38,124 nucleotides of DNA from Stenotrophomonas maltophilia (GTDB lineage: Bacteria; Pseudomonadota; Gammaproteobacteria; Xanthomonadales; Xanthomonadaceae): NCBI RefSeq assembly GCF_013464485.1, contig NZ_RAUX01000054.1:291-38414 (forward strand), written 5' to 3'. The notes below the pieces were generated by a model, which saw only the letters and a program-made list of their open reading frames with translations, did no database searches and was not told the origin of the DNA. Position 1 is the first letter of the stretch, and each line of letters opens with the position of its first letter. Shown one piece after another: positions 25,361-33,559 of the stretch. Position numbers and translations under genes: made by a program.

Positions 25361-26287
25361 TCAGTCGACGCTGATCCCGGCCAGGCGCTGCAGCGCCTCG
25401 GCGTACTTGGCGCGGGTGCGCTCGATGATCTCGGCCGGGATGGTCGGGCCCGGGGCGGTCTTGCCCCAGTCCAGCGTCTCCAGGTAATCGCGCACGAACT
25501 GCTTGTCGTAGCTCGGCGGGCTGGTGCCCACTTCGTACTCGTCGGCCGGCCAGTAACGCGAGGAATCCGGCGTCAGCATCTCGTCCATGATGTACAGGCG
25601 GCCATCGGCGTCGGTACCGAACTCGAACTTGGTATCGGCCAGGATGATGCCGCGCTCGCGGGCGTAGTCGGCGGCGAACTTGTAGATGCGCAGCGTGGCA
25701 TCGCGCACGCGCTCGGCCAGGTCCGCACCCACCTGCTTCACCATCGCATCGAAATCGATGTTCTCGTCATGGTCGCCGACGGCGGCCTTGGTCGAAGGGG
25801 TGAAGATCGGCTCGGGCAGCTGCTCGGCCTGGCGCAGGCCGTCGGGCAGGTCGATGCCGCTGACCTTGCCGGTGCGCTGGTAGTCCTTCCAGCCGCTGCC
25901 GATCAGGTAGCCGCGGGCGATCGCTTCCACCGGCACCGGCTTCAGCTTGCGGGTGACCACCGCGCGCTTGGCATACAGGGCGGGGTCCACGCCTTCGGGC
26001 AGCACGCTGGCCACGTCGATGCCGGTCAGGTGGTTGGGCATCAGGTGCGCGGTCTTGGCGAACCAGAAGTTGGACACCTGGCAGAGCATCTCGCCCTTGC
26101 CCGGGATCGGGTCGGGCAGCACCACGTCGAACGCCGACAGGCGATCGGTAGCCACCATCAGCAGGTAGTCGCCCGGCGGGGTCCCTGCAGGCAGCCGCTC
26201 GCGCGGGATATCGAACACATCACGCACCTTGCCGCGATGGCGCAAGGGCAGGCCGGGGAGATCGGATTGCAACAGCGTGGTTGGCAC
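25361..26287 (-). CDS. purC: Phosphoribosylaminoimidazole-succinocarboxamide synthase
   Basis: A 308-residue SAICAR synthetase joining CAIR and aspartate in purine synthesis, using ATP. The nucleotide-binding start [10 protein letters not shown], the [18 protein letters not shown] block, [10 protein letters not shown] and the [14 protein letters not shown] signature are all intact; the length fits the longer (yeast-like) class. I start at the GTG at 26287 ([15 protein letters not shown]), which matches Xanthomonas relatives and has AGGAG 5 bases upstream; the GTG at 26293 has no space for a ribosome site. It diverges from the J-domain gene. Confidence 0.96.
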   Translation of the reverse strand: MPTTLLQSDLPGLPLRHRGKVRDVFDIPRERLPAGTPPGDYLLMVATDRLSAFDVVLPDPIPGKGEMLCQVSNFWFAKTAHLMPNHLTGIDVASVLPEGVDPALYAKRAVVTRKLKPVPVEAIARGYLIGSGWKDYQRTGKVSGIDLPDGLRQAEQLPEPIFTPSTKAAVGDHDENIDFDAMVKQVGADLAERVRDATLRIYKFAADYARERGIILADTKFEFGTDADGRLYIMDEMLTPDSSRYWPADEYEVGTSPPSYDKQFVRDYLETLDWGKTAPGPTIPAEIIERTRAKYAEALQRLAGISVD

Positions 26288-26428
26288 GGGCACTCCTGGG
26301 GCGTTGTCGATACGGCTGCCCAGCGGACCCGGCGGGCCCGCTGACCAGCGGGCGGCCTAGTGTAAAGCCGTCCGGGCCCGCTGTGACGTAAAATGAGCGT
26401 CCATTTCGTCGGTCGACCCCGGAGCGCC

Positions 26429-26758
26429 ATGCGCTGGTACGGAAAACTGCTCGGATTCATCGCCGGTGCCCTGCTGTTCCGGCCCAATCCGCTGTTCGGC
26501 GCGGTGATCGGCCTGTTGATCGGCCATGCCTTCGATTCGGACTGGTTCCGCCTGAACAAGGAGAACCCGTACCGGGAGCTGGGGCTGACCTCCGAAGCCA
26601 CCGATGCCGAGGTCGAGCGCGCCTATCGCAAGCTGATCTCGCAGTACCACCCCGACAAGCTTGGTGGCGCCGCTCCCGAGCTGCAGCAGCAGGCCGAGCA
26701 GAAGTCGCGGCGGATCAATGCCGCCTACGACCGCATCAAGACCCTGCGCAAGCGCTGA
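26429..26758 (+). CDS. Minimal DjlA-like membrane J-domain protein
   Basis: A 109-residue protein with an N-terminal membrane segment and a C-terminal J domain. Residues 1-37 (MRWYGKLLGFIAGALLF, then FGAVIGLLIGHAFD) resemble the Gly-rich membrane dimerisation segment of DjlA. A J domain follows at about 48-109 with the HPD triad in KLISQYHPDKLGG, so it should stimulate DnaK ATPase at the membrane. The TerB-like central domain that separates these parts in E. coli DjlA (271 residues) is absent. GGAG lies 4-5 bases before the ATG at 26429; an ATG at 26393 is in frame but lacks a ribosome site. rpe follows 30 bases later and is probably co-transcribed. Confidence 0.88.
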   Translation: MRWYGKLLGFIAGALLFRPNPLFGAVIGLLIGHAFDSDWFRLNKENPYRELGLTSEATDAEVERAYRKLISQYHPDKLGGAAPELQQQAEQKSRRINAAYDRIKTLRKR

Positions 26759-26788
26759 CCCTCTTTCCCCTCGTTGCAAGGCCCGGCC

Positions 26789-27463
26789 ATGCCCAACTGC
26801 CTCATCGCTCCGTCCATCCTGTCCGCCAACTTCGCCCGCCTCGGCGAGGAAGTCGACAACGTCCTCGCCGCTGGCGCCGACTGGGTCCATTTCGATGTGA
26901 TGGACAACCACTACGTGCCGAACCTGACCATCGGCCCGATGGTCTGCCAGGCGCTGCGCAAGCACGGCGTCACCGCGCCGATCGACGTGCACCTGATGGT
27001 CGAGCCGGTGGACCGCATCATTCCCGATTTCGCCGAGGCCGGTGCCACCTACATCAGCTTCCACCCGGAAGCGAGCCGCCACGTGCACCGCACCATCCAG
27101 CTGATCCGCTCGTTGGGCTGCAAGCCGGGCATCGTGCTGAACCCGGCCACCCCGGTGGACATCCTGGACTGGGTGCTGGACGACCTGGACCTGGTGCTGC
27201 TGATGTCGGTCAACCCGGGCTTCGGCGGCCAGGCGTTCATTCCCTCGGCGCTGGACAAGCTGCGCGTGGTGCGCCAGAAGATCGATGCCAGCGGCAAGGA
27301 CATCCGCCTGGAGATCGACGGTGGCGTGAAGGCCGACAACATTGGTGAGATCGCCGCCGCCGGCGCCGACACCTTCGTTGCCGGTTCGGCCATCTTCAAC
27401 GCCAGGACCAGCTACCAGGACGTGATCGCGCAGATGCGCGCCAACGTTGCCGCCGCCCGCTGA
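26789..27463 (+). CDS. rpe: Ribulose-phosphate 3-epimerase
   Basis: A 224-residue TIM-barrel enzyme interconverting ribulose 5-phosphate and xylulose 5-phosphate in the pentose phosphate pathway. The [13 protein letters not shown] start, the metal-ligand motifs [14 protein letters not shown] and [20 protein letters not shown] and LEIDGGV are all in place. AAGG lies 7 bases before the ATG; an ATG at 26774 would add five residues. It is likely in one unit with the J-domain gene. In many proteobacteria rpe stands near trp or phosphoglycolate genes; here trpE is 2 kb away with other genes between. An inverted repeat begins right after its stop. Confidence 0.97.
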   Translation: MPNCLIAPSILSANFARLGEEVDNVLAAGADWVHFDVMDNHYVPNLTIGPMVCQALRKHGVTAPIDVHLMVEPVDRIIPDFAEAGATYISFHPEASRHVHRTIQLIRSLGCKPGIVLNPATPVDILDWVLDDLDLVLLMSVNPGFGGQAFIPSALDKLRVVRQKIDASGKDIRLEIDGGVKADNIGEIAAAGADTFVAGSAIFNARTSYQDVIAQMRANVAAAR

Positions 27464-27514
27464 CAAAAAGGGACGGAGGGGATTAGTCTCGTTTGATTCC
27501 CCCCGTCCCCTTTA
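27464..27514. repeat. Inverted repeat, GGGGACGGAGGGGATTAAG family (copy 3)
   Basis: The left arm CAAAAAGGGACGGAGGGGAT pairs with ATTCCCCCCGTCCCCTTT around a short loop (TAGTCTCGTTTG). The arms are close to, but not identical with, those of 12531-12607. It fills the whole space between the rpe stop and the GNAT start. With T-runs at the end it may attenuate readthrough. Confidence 0.85.
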
Positions 27515-27521
27515 TCTGCGC

Positions 27522-28004
27522 ATGGCACTGTTGAACATCCGTCCGGCCACCGTGGCCGATGCTGGCCTGATCCTGCATTTCATCCGCGAACTGGCCATCT
27601 ACGAGAAGGCCGAGCACGCGGTTCAGACCGACGAGATCGGCATTGCCGAGAGCCTGTTCGGCGCCGATGCGACCGCACGCGCGCTGATCTGCGAAGCCGA
27701 CGGCGAAGCCATCGGCTATGCGGTGTACTTCTACAACTATTCCACCTGGCTTGGCCGCAAGGGCATCTACCTGGAAGATCTGTACGTCAGCCCGGAAAAG
27801 CGCGGCGGCGGCGCCGGCAAGGCACTGCTGAAGTACATCGCGCGCCAGGCCGTGGCCGAAGGCTGCGGTCGCTTCGAATGGTCGGTGCTGGACTGGAACA
27901 CCCCGGCCATCGAGTTCTACACCGCCGCCGGCGCGAAGCCGCAGGACGAATGGACGGTGTACAGGTTGCAGGGCCAGGCGCTGCACGATTTCGCCAACGG
28001 GTGA
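27522..28004 (+). CDS. GNAT acetyltransferase, diamine/thialysine N-acetyltransferase type
   Basis: A 160-residue acetyl-CoA-dependent transferase. The acetyl-CoA loop is LYVSPEKRGGGAGKALLKYI (an RGxGxG-like RGGGAG), and the C-terminal WSVLDWNTPAIEFYTAAGAKPQDEWTVYRL block is the pattern of the spermidine/spermine and thialysine N-acetyltransferases, so the substrate is probably a small primary amine. The ATG at 27522 matches the family start, but no Shine-Dalgarno precedes it: the base-paired repeat at 27464-27514 ends 7 bases upstream. A longer in-frame opening runs back into rpe through the repeat but shows no family similarity. Confidence 0.88.
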   Translation: MALLNIRPATVADAGLILHFIRELAIYEKAEHAVQTDEIGIAESLFGADATARALICEADGEAIGYAVYFYNYSTWLGRKGIYLEDLYVSPEKRGGGAGKALLKYIARQAVAEGCGRFEWSVLDWNTPAIEFYTAAGAKPQDEWTVYRLQGQALHDFANG

Positions 28005-28031
28005 GGCGTGTGGTGGGGCAAACCCAACCCG

Positions 28032-28055
28032 GTGGGTGCGAACCTTGGTTCGCAC
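28032..28055 (+). repeat. REP/SMAG-type palindrome
   Basis: GTGGG head, then TGCGAACC pairing with GGTTCGCA, 28 bases after the GNAT stop. Confidence 0.72.
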
Positions 28056-28069
28056 GATCCCCGTGCACA

Positions 28070-28100
28070 AAAAAAGGCCACGCCAATCACTGGCGTGGCC
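28070..28100 (-). terminator. Strong minus-strand intrinsic terminator with no minus gene
   Basis: A perfect 10-bp stem, GGCCACGCCA (28076-28085) and TGGCGTGGCC (28091-28100), has an A-run only on its left, so on the minus strand the stem is followed by seven T. Both flanking genes are on the plus strand; no minus-strand protein gene feeds into it. See the candidate small RNA at 28070-28250. Confidence 0.8.
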
Positions 28101-28215
28101 TCGCTGCATGCGTGGGAGGCTGATCCTGCCTCCATCCGTCGTCCCTGCTATGGCCTTCCATTCTCCAGCAGCTGAATGACACCTGCGTGACATTCACCGC
28201 GGGCAAACAGCACGT
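28070..28215 (-). ncRNA. Candidate minus-strand GGA-rich small RNA
   Basis: Read on the minus strand, the interval before the terminator holds several GGA triplets within about 60 bases (GCTGGAGAATGGAAGG, then GGGACGACGGATGGAGG, then AGGATC). One is shown in the loop of a hairpin, GGAGGC/GCCTCC with loop AGGATCA (28115-28133). A rho-independent terminator ends it. This is the general form of RsmA/CsrA-titrating RNAs. The 5' end and promoter are not identified, so the extent is a guess. Confidence 0.35.
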
Positions 28216-28250
28216 TGCTAGCCTGTGCAACCCCTTCACGGAAGCACCGC

Positions 28251-29186
28251 ATGACCACCCCGCGCTGGCGCCTGATCCTCAACGGCAAATCCGCAGGCAA
28301 CGATGACCTGCGTGAGGCCGTTGGCCACTGGCGCGGGCAGGGCGTGCAGCTGGAGGTGCGGGTGACCTGGGAAGACGGCGATGCTGAGCGCTACGTGGCC
28401 GAGGCGATCGATCATGGCGTGGATGTGATCGTTGCCGCCGGTGGCGACGGCACGCTCAGCGCGGTGGCCGAGACACTGGCGCATCGTGATGAACCGGCAG
28501 ATGTACTGCCCTCGCTGGCGCTGATCCCGATGGGGACCGCCAACGATTTCGCTACGGCCGCTGGCATTCCGAGCGAGCCGAAGGAGGCTTTCGCGCTGAT
28601 CGGCCATGTGCCGGCACGGTCGATCGATCTGCTGCGTGTGGACGCCGATGGAACGCCGTGGTGGTGCGCCAATCTCGCAAGCGGTGGTTTCGGTACGCAG
28701 GTCACCGTTGAGACCGATGCCGGCCTGAAGAAGATGCTGGGCGGGCTGGCCTATGTGATCACCGGCATCGCAAAACTGGGGCGCATCGAGCCGATCAACG
28801 CACGCCTGTCGGGGCCGGACTTCGCCTGGGAAGGTGACTTCATCGCGCTGGGCATCGGCAACGGTCGCCAGGCCGGTGGTGGCCAGCAGCTGTGTCCGCA
28901 GGCACTGATCGATGATGGGCTGCTGGATGTGACGGTGCTTCCCGAGCTGGAAGGCGAAGTCACCGCCACCCTTGGCCAGATGCTGAAGTCCGGTACCCAG
29001 GCCGCGCTGGAGCAGCTGGCCACGCGTGCGCGCCTGCCGTGGCTGCAGATCGAATCGCAGCGTTCGTTGACCCTCAACCTGGACGGCGAGCCGGTGCAGG
29101 CCCGCCAGTTCCGCATCGAGTGCGTGGCAGGCCGGGTGCGCATGCATCTGCCGGACGGTTGCCCGCTGCTGGGCGGGCAGGGGTAG
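28251..29186 (+). CDS. yegS: Lipid kinase, YegS/diacylglycerol kinase catalytic family
   Basis: A 311-residue kinase of the DAGK catalytic family. The nucleotide-binding motif [13 protein letters not shown] (near residue 63) and the second signature [19 protein letters not shown] are intact, and the C-terminal beta domain ends in the [16 protein letters not shown] strand seen in YegS. Family members phosphorylate lipids such as phosphatidylglycerol or diacylglycerol at the inner membrane without being integral. The start ATG matches the YegS pattern ([14 protein letters not shown]). It stands alone, preceded by the minus-strand terminator region and followed by a SMAG dimer. Confidence 0.92.
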   Translation: MTTPRWRLILNGKSAGNDDLREAVGHWRGQGVQLEVRVTWEDGDAERYVAEAIDHGVDVIVAAGGDGTLSAVAETLAHRDEPADVLPSLALIPMGTANDFATAAGIPSEPKEAFALIGHVPARSIDLLRVDADGTPWWCANLASGGFGTQVTVETDAGLKKMLGGLAYVITGIAKLGRIEPINARLSGPDFAWEGDFIALGIGNGRQAGGGQQLCPQALIDDGLLDVTVLPELEGEVTATLGQMLKSGTQAALEQLATRARLPWLQIESQRSLTLNLDGEPVQARQFRIECVAGRVRMHLPDGCPLLGGQG

Positions 29187-29196
29187 CGTCGACTGG

Positions 29197-29284
29197 GTAG
29201 AGTCGACTGTTAGTCGACTAGCGCGCGTAGCGCGGGCATTTCCGGCAACTGATGGAAGAGCAGTCGACTAACAGTCGACTCTAC
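29197..29284. repeat. SMAG dimer, GTCGACT type
   Basis: Third copy of the dimer found at 3136 and 25169: GTAG head, GTCGACTGTTAGTCGAC, spacer with GCGCGTAGCGCGGG, inverted copy ending CTAC. A partial GTAGCGTCGACTGG lies directly before it (29183-29196), as if an extra half-copy were present. Confidence 0.88.
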
Positions 29285-29391
29285 CGGTTTCCGCGCCGAT
29301 CGCCGCCGCGGTCCCCATCACCGGCCCCGCCGCCGGCCCGGCGCTTGCCGTGGTTCAGGTTCACAGGGTTTCCCTCCCGCCGATCCTGCGA

Positions 29392-29397
29392 TACAGT
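29392..29397 (+). promoter_or_regulatory. Candidate minus-10 of the trp operon
   Basis: TACAGT resembles a minus-10 hexamer, with a poor TTTCCC minus-35 spaced by 17 bases. The start point would then fall at about 29403-29405, on or next to the GTG of the leader reading frame, implying a leaderless message. This is a weak call. Confidence 0.3.
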
Positions 29398-29403
29398 CAA
29401 GGG

Positions 29404-29553
29404 GTGTCCAGCCTGACGACCCCGCATACCCTTTCTTCCGCACGCCGTTGGTGGCGATGGTGGCCCGTTGCCGTCGTCCGCCCCCATAACGCTGTGTCCC
29501 GGAAGGAAAGTCGTCTTGAATTCGCACGCTCAGTTTCAGCTGCAGGCCGCTGA
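29404..29553 (+). CDS. trpL: Candidate trp leader peptide with WWRWW
   Basis: A 49-codon frame opening with GTG at 29404 reads SARRWWRWWPVAVVRP in the middle: four Trp codons (29449-29454 and 29458-29463) around one Arg, against a background where Trp is rare. This is the hallmark of a tryptophan-sensing leader peptide, and it lies 50 bases before trpE. Unlike classical leaders, the frame does not stop soon after the Trp codons: it runs across the trpE Shine-Dalgarno and TTG start and ends 38 bases inside trpE in another frame. No intrinsic terminator is visible between. A GTG at 29350 is an alternative start. Confidence 0.6.
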   Translation: MSSLTTPHTLSSARRWWRWWPVAVVRPHNAVSRKESRLEFARSVSAAGR

Positions 29554-30991
29554 AGGCCACACCCATATCCCCGTTGTCCGCGAAGTGCTGTCCGACCTGG
29601 ACACGCCGCTTTCGGTCTATCTGAAGCTCGCCGACGGCCCCAATACCTACCTGTTTGAATCCGTCGAAGGTGGCGAGCGCTTTGGTCGCTACTCGATCAT
29701 CGGCCTGCCGGCACGTCGCGTGTATGCCTTCCACGGCCACACGTTGACCGTGCGCGAGGACGGCCAGGTGGTGGACACCCGCGAGGTGGCCGACCCGTTC
29801 GCCGAGGTCGAGGCGCTGCGCAGCGCCCACTCGGTGCCCAAGCTGGAAGGCCTGCCGGGCTTCACCGGTGGCCTGGTCGGCTGGTTCGGATTCGAGTGCA
29901 TCGGCTACATCGAGCCACGCCTGGCCCCGCCAGCGGGCCGCGATGAGCTGGGCACCCCGGACATCCTGCTGCTGGATTCCAACGAGCTGGCGGTGTTCGA
30001 CAATCTCAAGGGCCGCCTGTACCTGATCGTGCACGCCGACCCGCGCGTCAAGGGCGCGTTCGAGCAGGCGCAGGCGCGCCTGGATGCGCTGACCGCCAAG
30101 CTGCGTGCACCGGGTGCCGGTTATCCCGCTCCGCTCAACAGCGACGTGCTGGATGAATCCGATTTCGTCTCCGGTTTCACCCGCGAAGGCTTCGTCGATG
30201 CGGTCCAGCGCAGCAAGGAATACATCCGCGCCGGTGACATCTTCCAGGTGGTGCTGAGCCAGCGCCTGAGCGTGCCGTTCAAGGCGCGCCCGGTGGATGT
30301 GTACCGTGCGCTGCGCGCATTGAATCCGTCGCCGTACATGTATTTCCTCGATGTCGGCGACCTGCAGGTGGTCGGCTCGTCGCCGGAGATCCTGGTGCGT
30401 CTGCAGGACGGCGAAGTCACCGTGCGCCCGATCGCCGGCACCCGCCCGCGCGGCGCCACCGTCGAGCAGGACCTGGCGCTGGAAGCCGAGCTGCTGGCCG
30501 ATCCGAAGGAGCGCGCGGAGCACCTGATGCTGATCGACCTCGGCCGCAACGATGCCGGCCGCGTCTCGAAGGCCGGCACCGTGGAAGTGGGCGAGCAGTT
30601 CGTGATCGAACGCTACAGCCACGTCATGCACATCGTCAGCGAAGTGACCGGGCAGCTGCAGCCGGGCCTGAGCTATGCCGACGTGCTGCGCGCCACCTTC
30701 CCGGCCGGCACGGTCAGTGGTGCGCCGAAGATCCGCGCGCTGGAAGTGATCCGCGAGCTGGAACCGATCAAGCGCAATGTCTACGCCGGCAGCATCGGCT
30801 ACATCGGTTGGCATGGCGATGCCGATACCGCGATCGCGATCCGCACCGCGGTGATCAAGGATGGGCGCCTGTATGTGCAGGCCGGCGCCGGCATCGTCTA
30901 CGACTCGGACCCGGACAAGGAATGGGACGAGACGATGAACAAGGGCCGTGCGCTGTTCCGCGCCGTCGCCCAGGCCGCCAAGGGCCTGTAA
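29516..30991 (+). CDS. trpE: Anthranilate synthase component I
   Basis: A 491-residue enzyme that makes anthranilate from chorismate with ammonia supplied by TrpG. The chorismate-binding half is complete: FQVVLSQRLSVPF, NPSPYMYFLD, VGSSPEILVRL, RPIAGTRPRG, EHLMLIDLGRNDAGRV and FPAGTVSGAPKIRALE are the family signatures. An N-terminal domain (residues 20-200) carries the LESVEGGERFGRYS-type region (here LFESVEGGERFGRYSIIG) linked to tryptophan feedback. The start is TTG at 29516, with AAGGAAA 6 bases upstream; no ATG in the frame fits. A Trp-rich leader frame overlaps the start. A SIMPL-domain gene separates trpE from trpG. Confidence 0.96.
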   Translation: MNSHAQFQLQAAEGHTHIPVVREVLSDLDTPLSVYLKLADGPNTYLFESVEGGERFGRYSIIGLPARRVYAFHGHTLTVREDGQVVDTREVADPFAEVEALRSAHSVPKLEGLPGFTGGLVGWFGFECIGYIEPRLAPPAGRDELGTPDILLLDSNELAVFDNLKGRLYLIVHADPRVKGAFEQAQARLDALTAKLRAPGAGYPAPLNSDVLDESDFVSGFTREGFVDAVQRSKEYIRAGDIFQVVLSQRLSVPFKARPVDVYRALRALNPSPYMYFLDVGDLQVVGSSPEILVRLQDGEVTVRPIAGTRPRGATVEQDLALEAELLADPKERAEHLMLIDLGRNDAGRVSKAGTVEVGEQFVIERYSHVMHIVSEVTGQLQPGLSYADVLRATFPAGTVSGAPKIRALEVIRELEPIKRNVYAGSIGYIGWHGDADTAIAIRTAVIKDGRLYVQAGAGIVYDSDPDKEWDETMNKGRALFRAVAQAAKGL

Positions 30992-31058
30992 GCCTGCCTC
31001 GCCACGGCCACCGCGCCGTGGTCGTTCCGCTGTTCCCGTTCAAGACAAGGAGTACTGC

Positions 31059-31847
31059 ATGAAGCTGCTGAGCGCATTGCTGTGGTCGTCACTGCTGGCC
31101 ACGATGGCCCCCTCCGCATTGGCGCAGGCAAATACCATTCCCTCGCAGCCGCACCTGCTGGTGAAGGGCGAGGCGCGCCGCGTGGTGATGCCGGACCGGT
31201 TCGGCCTGCAGTTGAACATCGAAGAGACCGACATGGATGCCGACGCCGCGCGCCGCCGCGTGCAGGACAACGTTGCCCGCGTGCTGGCGGTGTTCAAGCA
31301 GAACAAGGCGGTGGACGGCAGCGTGCGTGCCGACAACCTGCGGATCGGTCCAGCCCATCGCTATGACAATGGCAAGCAGGTTTTCATCGGTACCCGCGTG
31401 GCGCGCCAGCTGCGTGCGAGCTTCGCCAGCGTGCAGGCCATGCAGGCAACGCTGGGTGCACTGAAGGCCAATGAGCACCTGCAGGTCAGCAGTGTCGCCC
31501 CGACCTACTCGGGCGAAGTGGCGCTGCGCCGCGAACTGAAGGGTGAGGCGGCAGCGAAGACCCGCGAGTCCGCGAAGGGGCTGGCCAAGGCCTACGGCAC
31601 CCAGCTGCGCGGCCTGTACAGCATCTCCGACGTTGCCCCGGACTTCGCCTATGGCATCCAGGCCGGCCGATGGCCGCAGCCGGTCGAGGATGACGTGAGC
31701 GGTGTGCCAGAGGCGCGCCTCACCGATATCGTCCTGACCGGCAGCGCTGCAGCGCCCGCACCCATGGCGCCGGAGTCGATCGAAGCCGGCCCCATCACCT
31801 ACGCCGAAAACGTGTACGCCATTTTCCTGATAAGCGACGGAACCTGA
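31059..31847 (+). CDS. SIMPL-domain (DUF541) exported protein inside the trp operon
   Basis: A 262-residue protein with a clear signal peptide ([22 protein letters not shown], cleavage before QANT) and a SIMPL/DUF541 domain: it begins [23 protein letters not shown], the strand pattern with [15 protein letters not shown] that defines the family, and ends with the [13 protein letters not shown] strand. Related periplasmic or outer-membrane proteins are linked to oxidative stress or to interaction with host signalling, but no enzyme activity is known. It has its own AAGGAG site and its stop is two bases before the trpG ATG, so trpG translation is coupled to it. Why it sits in the trp operon is unknown. 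Confidence 0.9.
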   Translation: MKLLSALLWSSLLATMAPSALAQANTIPSQPHLLVKGEARRVVMPDRFGLQLNIEETDMDADAARRRVQDNVARVLAVFKQNKAVDGSVRADNLRIGPAHRYDNGKQVFIGTRVARQLRASFASVQAMQATLGALKANEHLQVSSVAPTYSGEVALRRELKGEAAAKTRESAKGLAKAYGTQLRGLYSISDVAPDFAYGIQAGRWPQPVEDDVSGVPEARLTDIVLTGSAAAPAPMAPESIEAGPITYAENVYAIFLISDGT

Positions 31848-31849
31848 CC

Positions 31850-32437
31850 ATGTTGTGGATGATCGACAACTACGACAGCTTCACCTACAACCTCGTGCAG
31901 TACCTGCAGACGCTGGGCGCCGAAGTGAAGGTGGTGCGCAACGATGCGATGAGCGTGGACGAGATCGCCGCGCAGAAACCCGAACGCATTGTCATTTCGC
32001 CCGGCCCATGCACGCCCAACGAAGCGGGCGTGTCGCTGGAACTGATCCAGCGCCTGGGCCCGACCACGCCGATCCTCGGCGTGTGCCTGGGCCACCAGGG
32101 CATCGGCCAGGTCTACGGCGGCACGGTCATCCGCGCCGGCAACATCATGCACGGCAAGACCTCGCCCATCCGCCATGAAGGCAAGGGCGTGTTCGCCGGC
32201 CTGCCGGACCGCTACCAGGCCACCCGCTACCACTCGCTGGTGGTGGACAAGAACAGTCTGCCGGACTGCCTGGAAGTGACCGCCTGGACCGAGAACGACG
32301 ACGGCTCGATCGAAGAGATCATGGGCCTGCGCCACCGCCAGTTCCCGGTGGAAGGTGTGCAGTTCCATCCCGAATCCATCCTCACCGAACACGGCCACGC
32401 CCTGCTGCGCAATTTCCTGCAGCGCCCGGCGGCCTGA
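31850..32437 (+). CDS. trpG: Anthranilate synthase component II (glutamine amidotransferase)
   Basis: A 195-residue class I glutamine amidotransferase that gives ammonia to TrpE. The catalytic Cys79 lies in [11 protein letters not shown]; His173 and Glu175 in VQFHPES complete the triad. The [16 protein letters not shown] start is typical of TrpG/PabA, so the same protein may also serve p-aminobenzoate synthesis. The ATG is two bases after the SIMPL gene stop and has only a weak GGAA site inside that gene. trpD follows after 16 bases. Confidence 0.96.
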   Translation: MLWMIDNYDSFTYNLVQYLQTLGAEVKVVRNDAMSVDEIAAQKPERIVISPGPCTPNEAGVSLELIQRLGPTTPILGVCLGHQGIGQVYGGTVIRAGNIMHGKTSPIRHEGKGVFAGLPDRYQATRYHSLVVDKNSLPDCLEVTAWTENDDGSIEEIMGLRHRQFPVEGVQFHPESILTEHGHALLRNFLQRPAA

Positions 32438-32453
32438 TCCAAGGAGCATTCCC

Positions 32454-33485
32454 ATGAGCTTCTCCCCCCAGGAAGCCTTGCATCGCACCATCGAACACCG
32501 CGAAATCTTCTTCGACGAAATGGTCGACCTGATGCGCCAGATCATGCGCGGCGATGTCTCGCCGATGATGACCGCCGCCATCCTCACCGGGTTGCGCGTG
32601 AAGAAGGAGACCGTGGACGAGATCGCCGCGGCGGCCACCGTGATGCGTGAATTCGCCCGGCCAGTGCCGGTGGCCGATACCTCCAACCTGGTTGATATCG
32701 TCGGCACCGGTGGCGATGGCTCGCACACCTTCAACATCTCCACCTGTTCGATGTTCGTGGCCGCCGCCGCCGGTGCGCGCGTGGCCAAGCATGGCAACCG
32801 CAGCGTGTCGTCCAAGTCCGGCAGTGCCGATGCGCTGGAAGCGCTGGGCGCGGTGATTGAACTGCAGCCGGATCAGGTGGCAGCGGCCATTGACCGGACC
32901 GGCATCGGCTTCATGTTCGCGCCGATCCACCATCCGTCGATGAAGGTCGTTGCACCGGTTCGCCGCGAAATGGGCGTGCGCACCATCTTCAACATCCTCG
33001 GCCCATTGACCAACCCGGCCAGCGCGCCGGCGGTGCTGATGGGCGTGTTCCATCCCGATCTGGTCGGTATCCAGGCACGCGTGCTGCGCGAGCTGGGCAC
33101 CGAGCGTGCCATGGTGGTCTGGGGCCGCGACAACATGGACGAGATCTCGCTGGGTGCCGGCACGCTGGTCGGCGAGTTGCGCGACGGCAAGGTGCGCGAG
33201 TACGAGATCCATCCCGAAGACTTCGGTATTGCCATGTCGGCCAGCCGCAACCTGCGCGTGGACGGGCCGGAGCAGTCCATCGCCATGCTGCGCGCGGTGC
33301 TGGACAACGAACCCGGCCCGGCGCTGGACATCGTTGCTCTGAACGCCGGTGCGGCCCTGTACGTGGCCGGCGTGGCCAGCGACATCGGCGACGGCCTGGC
33401 CCGTGCGCGTGCCGCCATCGCCAATGGCAGCGCCCGCCAGCGCCTGCAGCAGTATGTTGAGACCACCCGCGCGCTGGTTGCCTGA
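32454..33485 (+). CDS. trpD: Anthranilate phosphoribosyltransferase
   Basis: A 343-residue enzyme attaching phosphoribose from PRPP to anthranilate. The PRPP loop [19 protein letters not shown] and the [21 protein letters not shown] motif are complete, as is [22 protein letters not shown] for the anthranilate side. AAGGAG lies 8 bases before the ATG. It is a separate protein, not fused to TrpG as in enterobacteria. trpC starts 74 bases downstream. Confidence 0.97.
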   Translation: MSFSPQEALHRTIEHREIFFDEMVDLMRQIMRGDVSPMMTAAILTGLRVKKETVDEIAAAATVMREFARPVPVADTSNLVDIVGTGGDGSHTFNISTCSMFVAAAAGARVAKHGNRSVSSKSGSADALEALGAVIELQPDQVAAAIDRTGIGFMFAPIHHPSMKVVAPVRREMGVRTIFNILGPLTNPASAPAVLMGVFHPDLVGIQARVLRELGTERAMVVWGRDNMDEISLGAGTLVGELRDGKVREYEIHPEDFGIAMSASRNLRVDGPEQSIAMLRAVLDNEPGPALDIVALNAGAALYVAGVASDIGDGLARARAAIANGSARQRLQQYVETTRALVA

Positions 33486-33559
33486 GCGCGCGGTTCAGCC
33501 TGATCCCCTCGATGGCCGATAATGGCCGTCCTCACCGCCCCCGCACCGAACCGACGACG

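Noticed and set aside
29350-29403. Longer form of the trp leader starting at the GTG at 29350
   Set aside because: It is possible, but the added codons are unremarkable and would place the start before the best minus-10 guess; the shorter form is reported.
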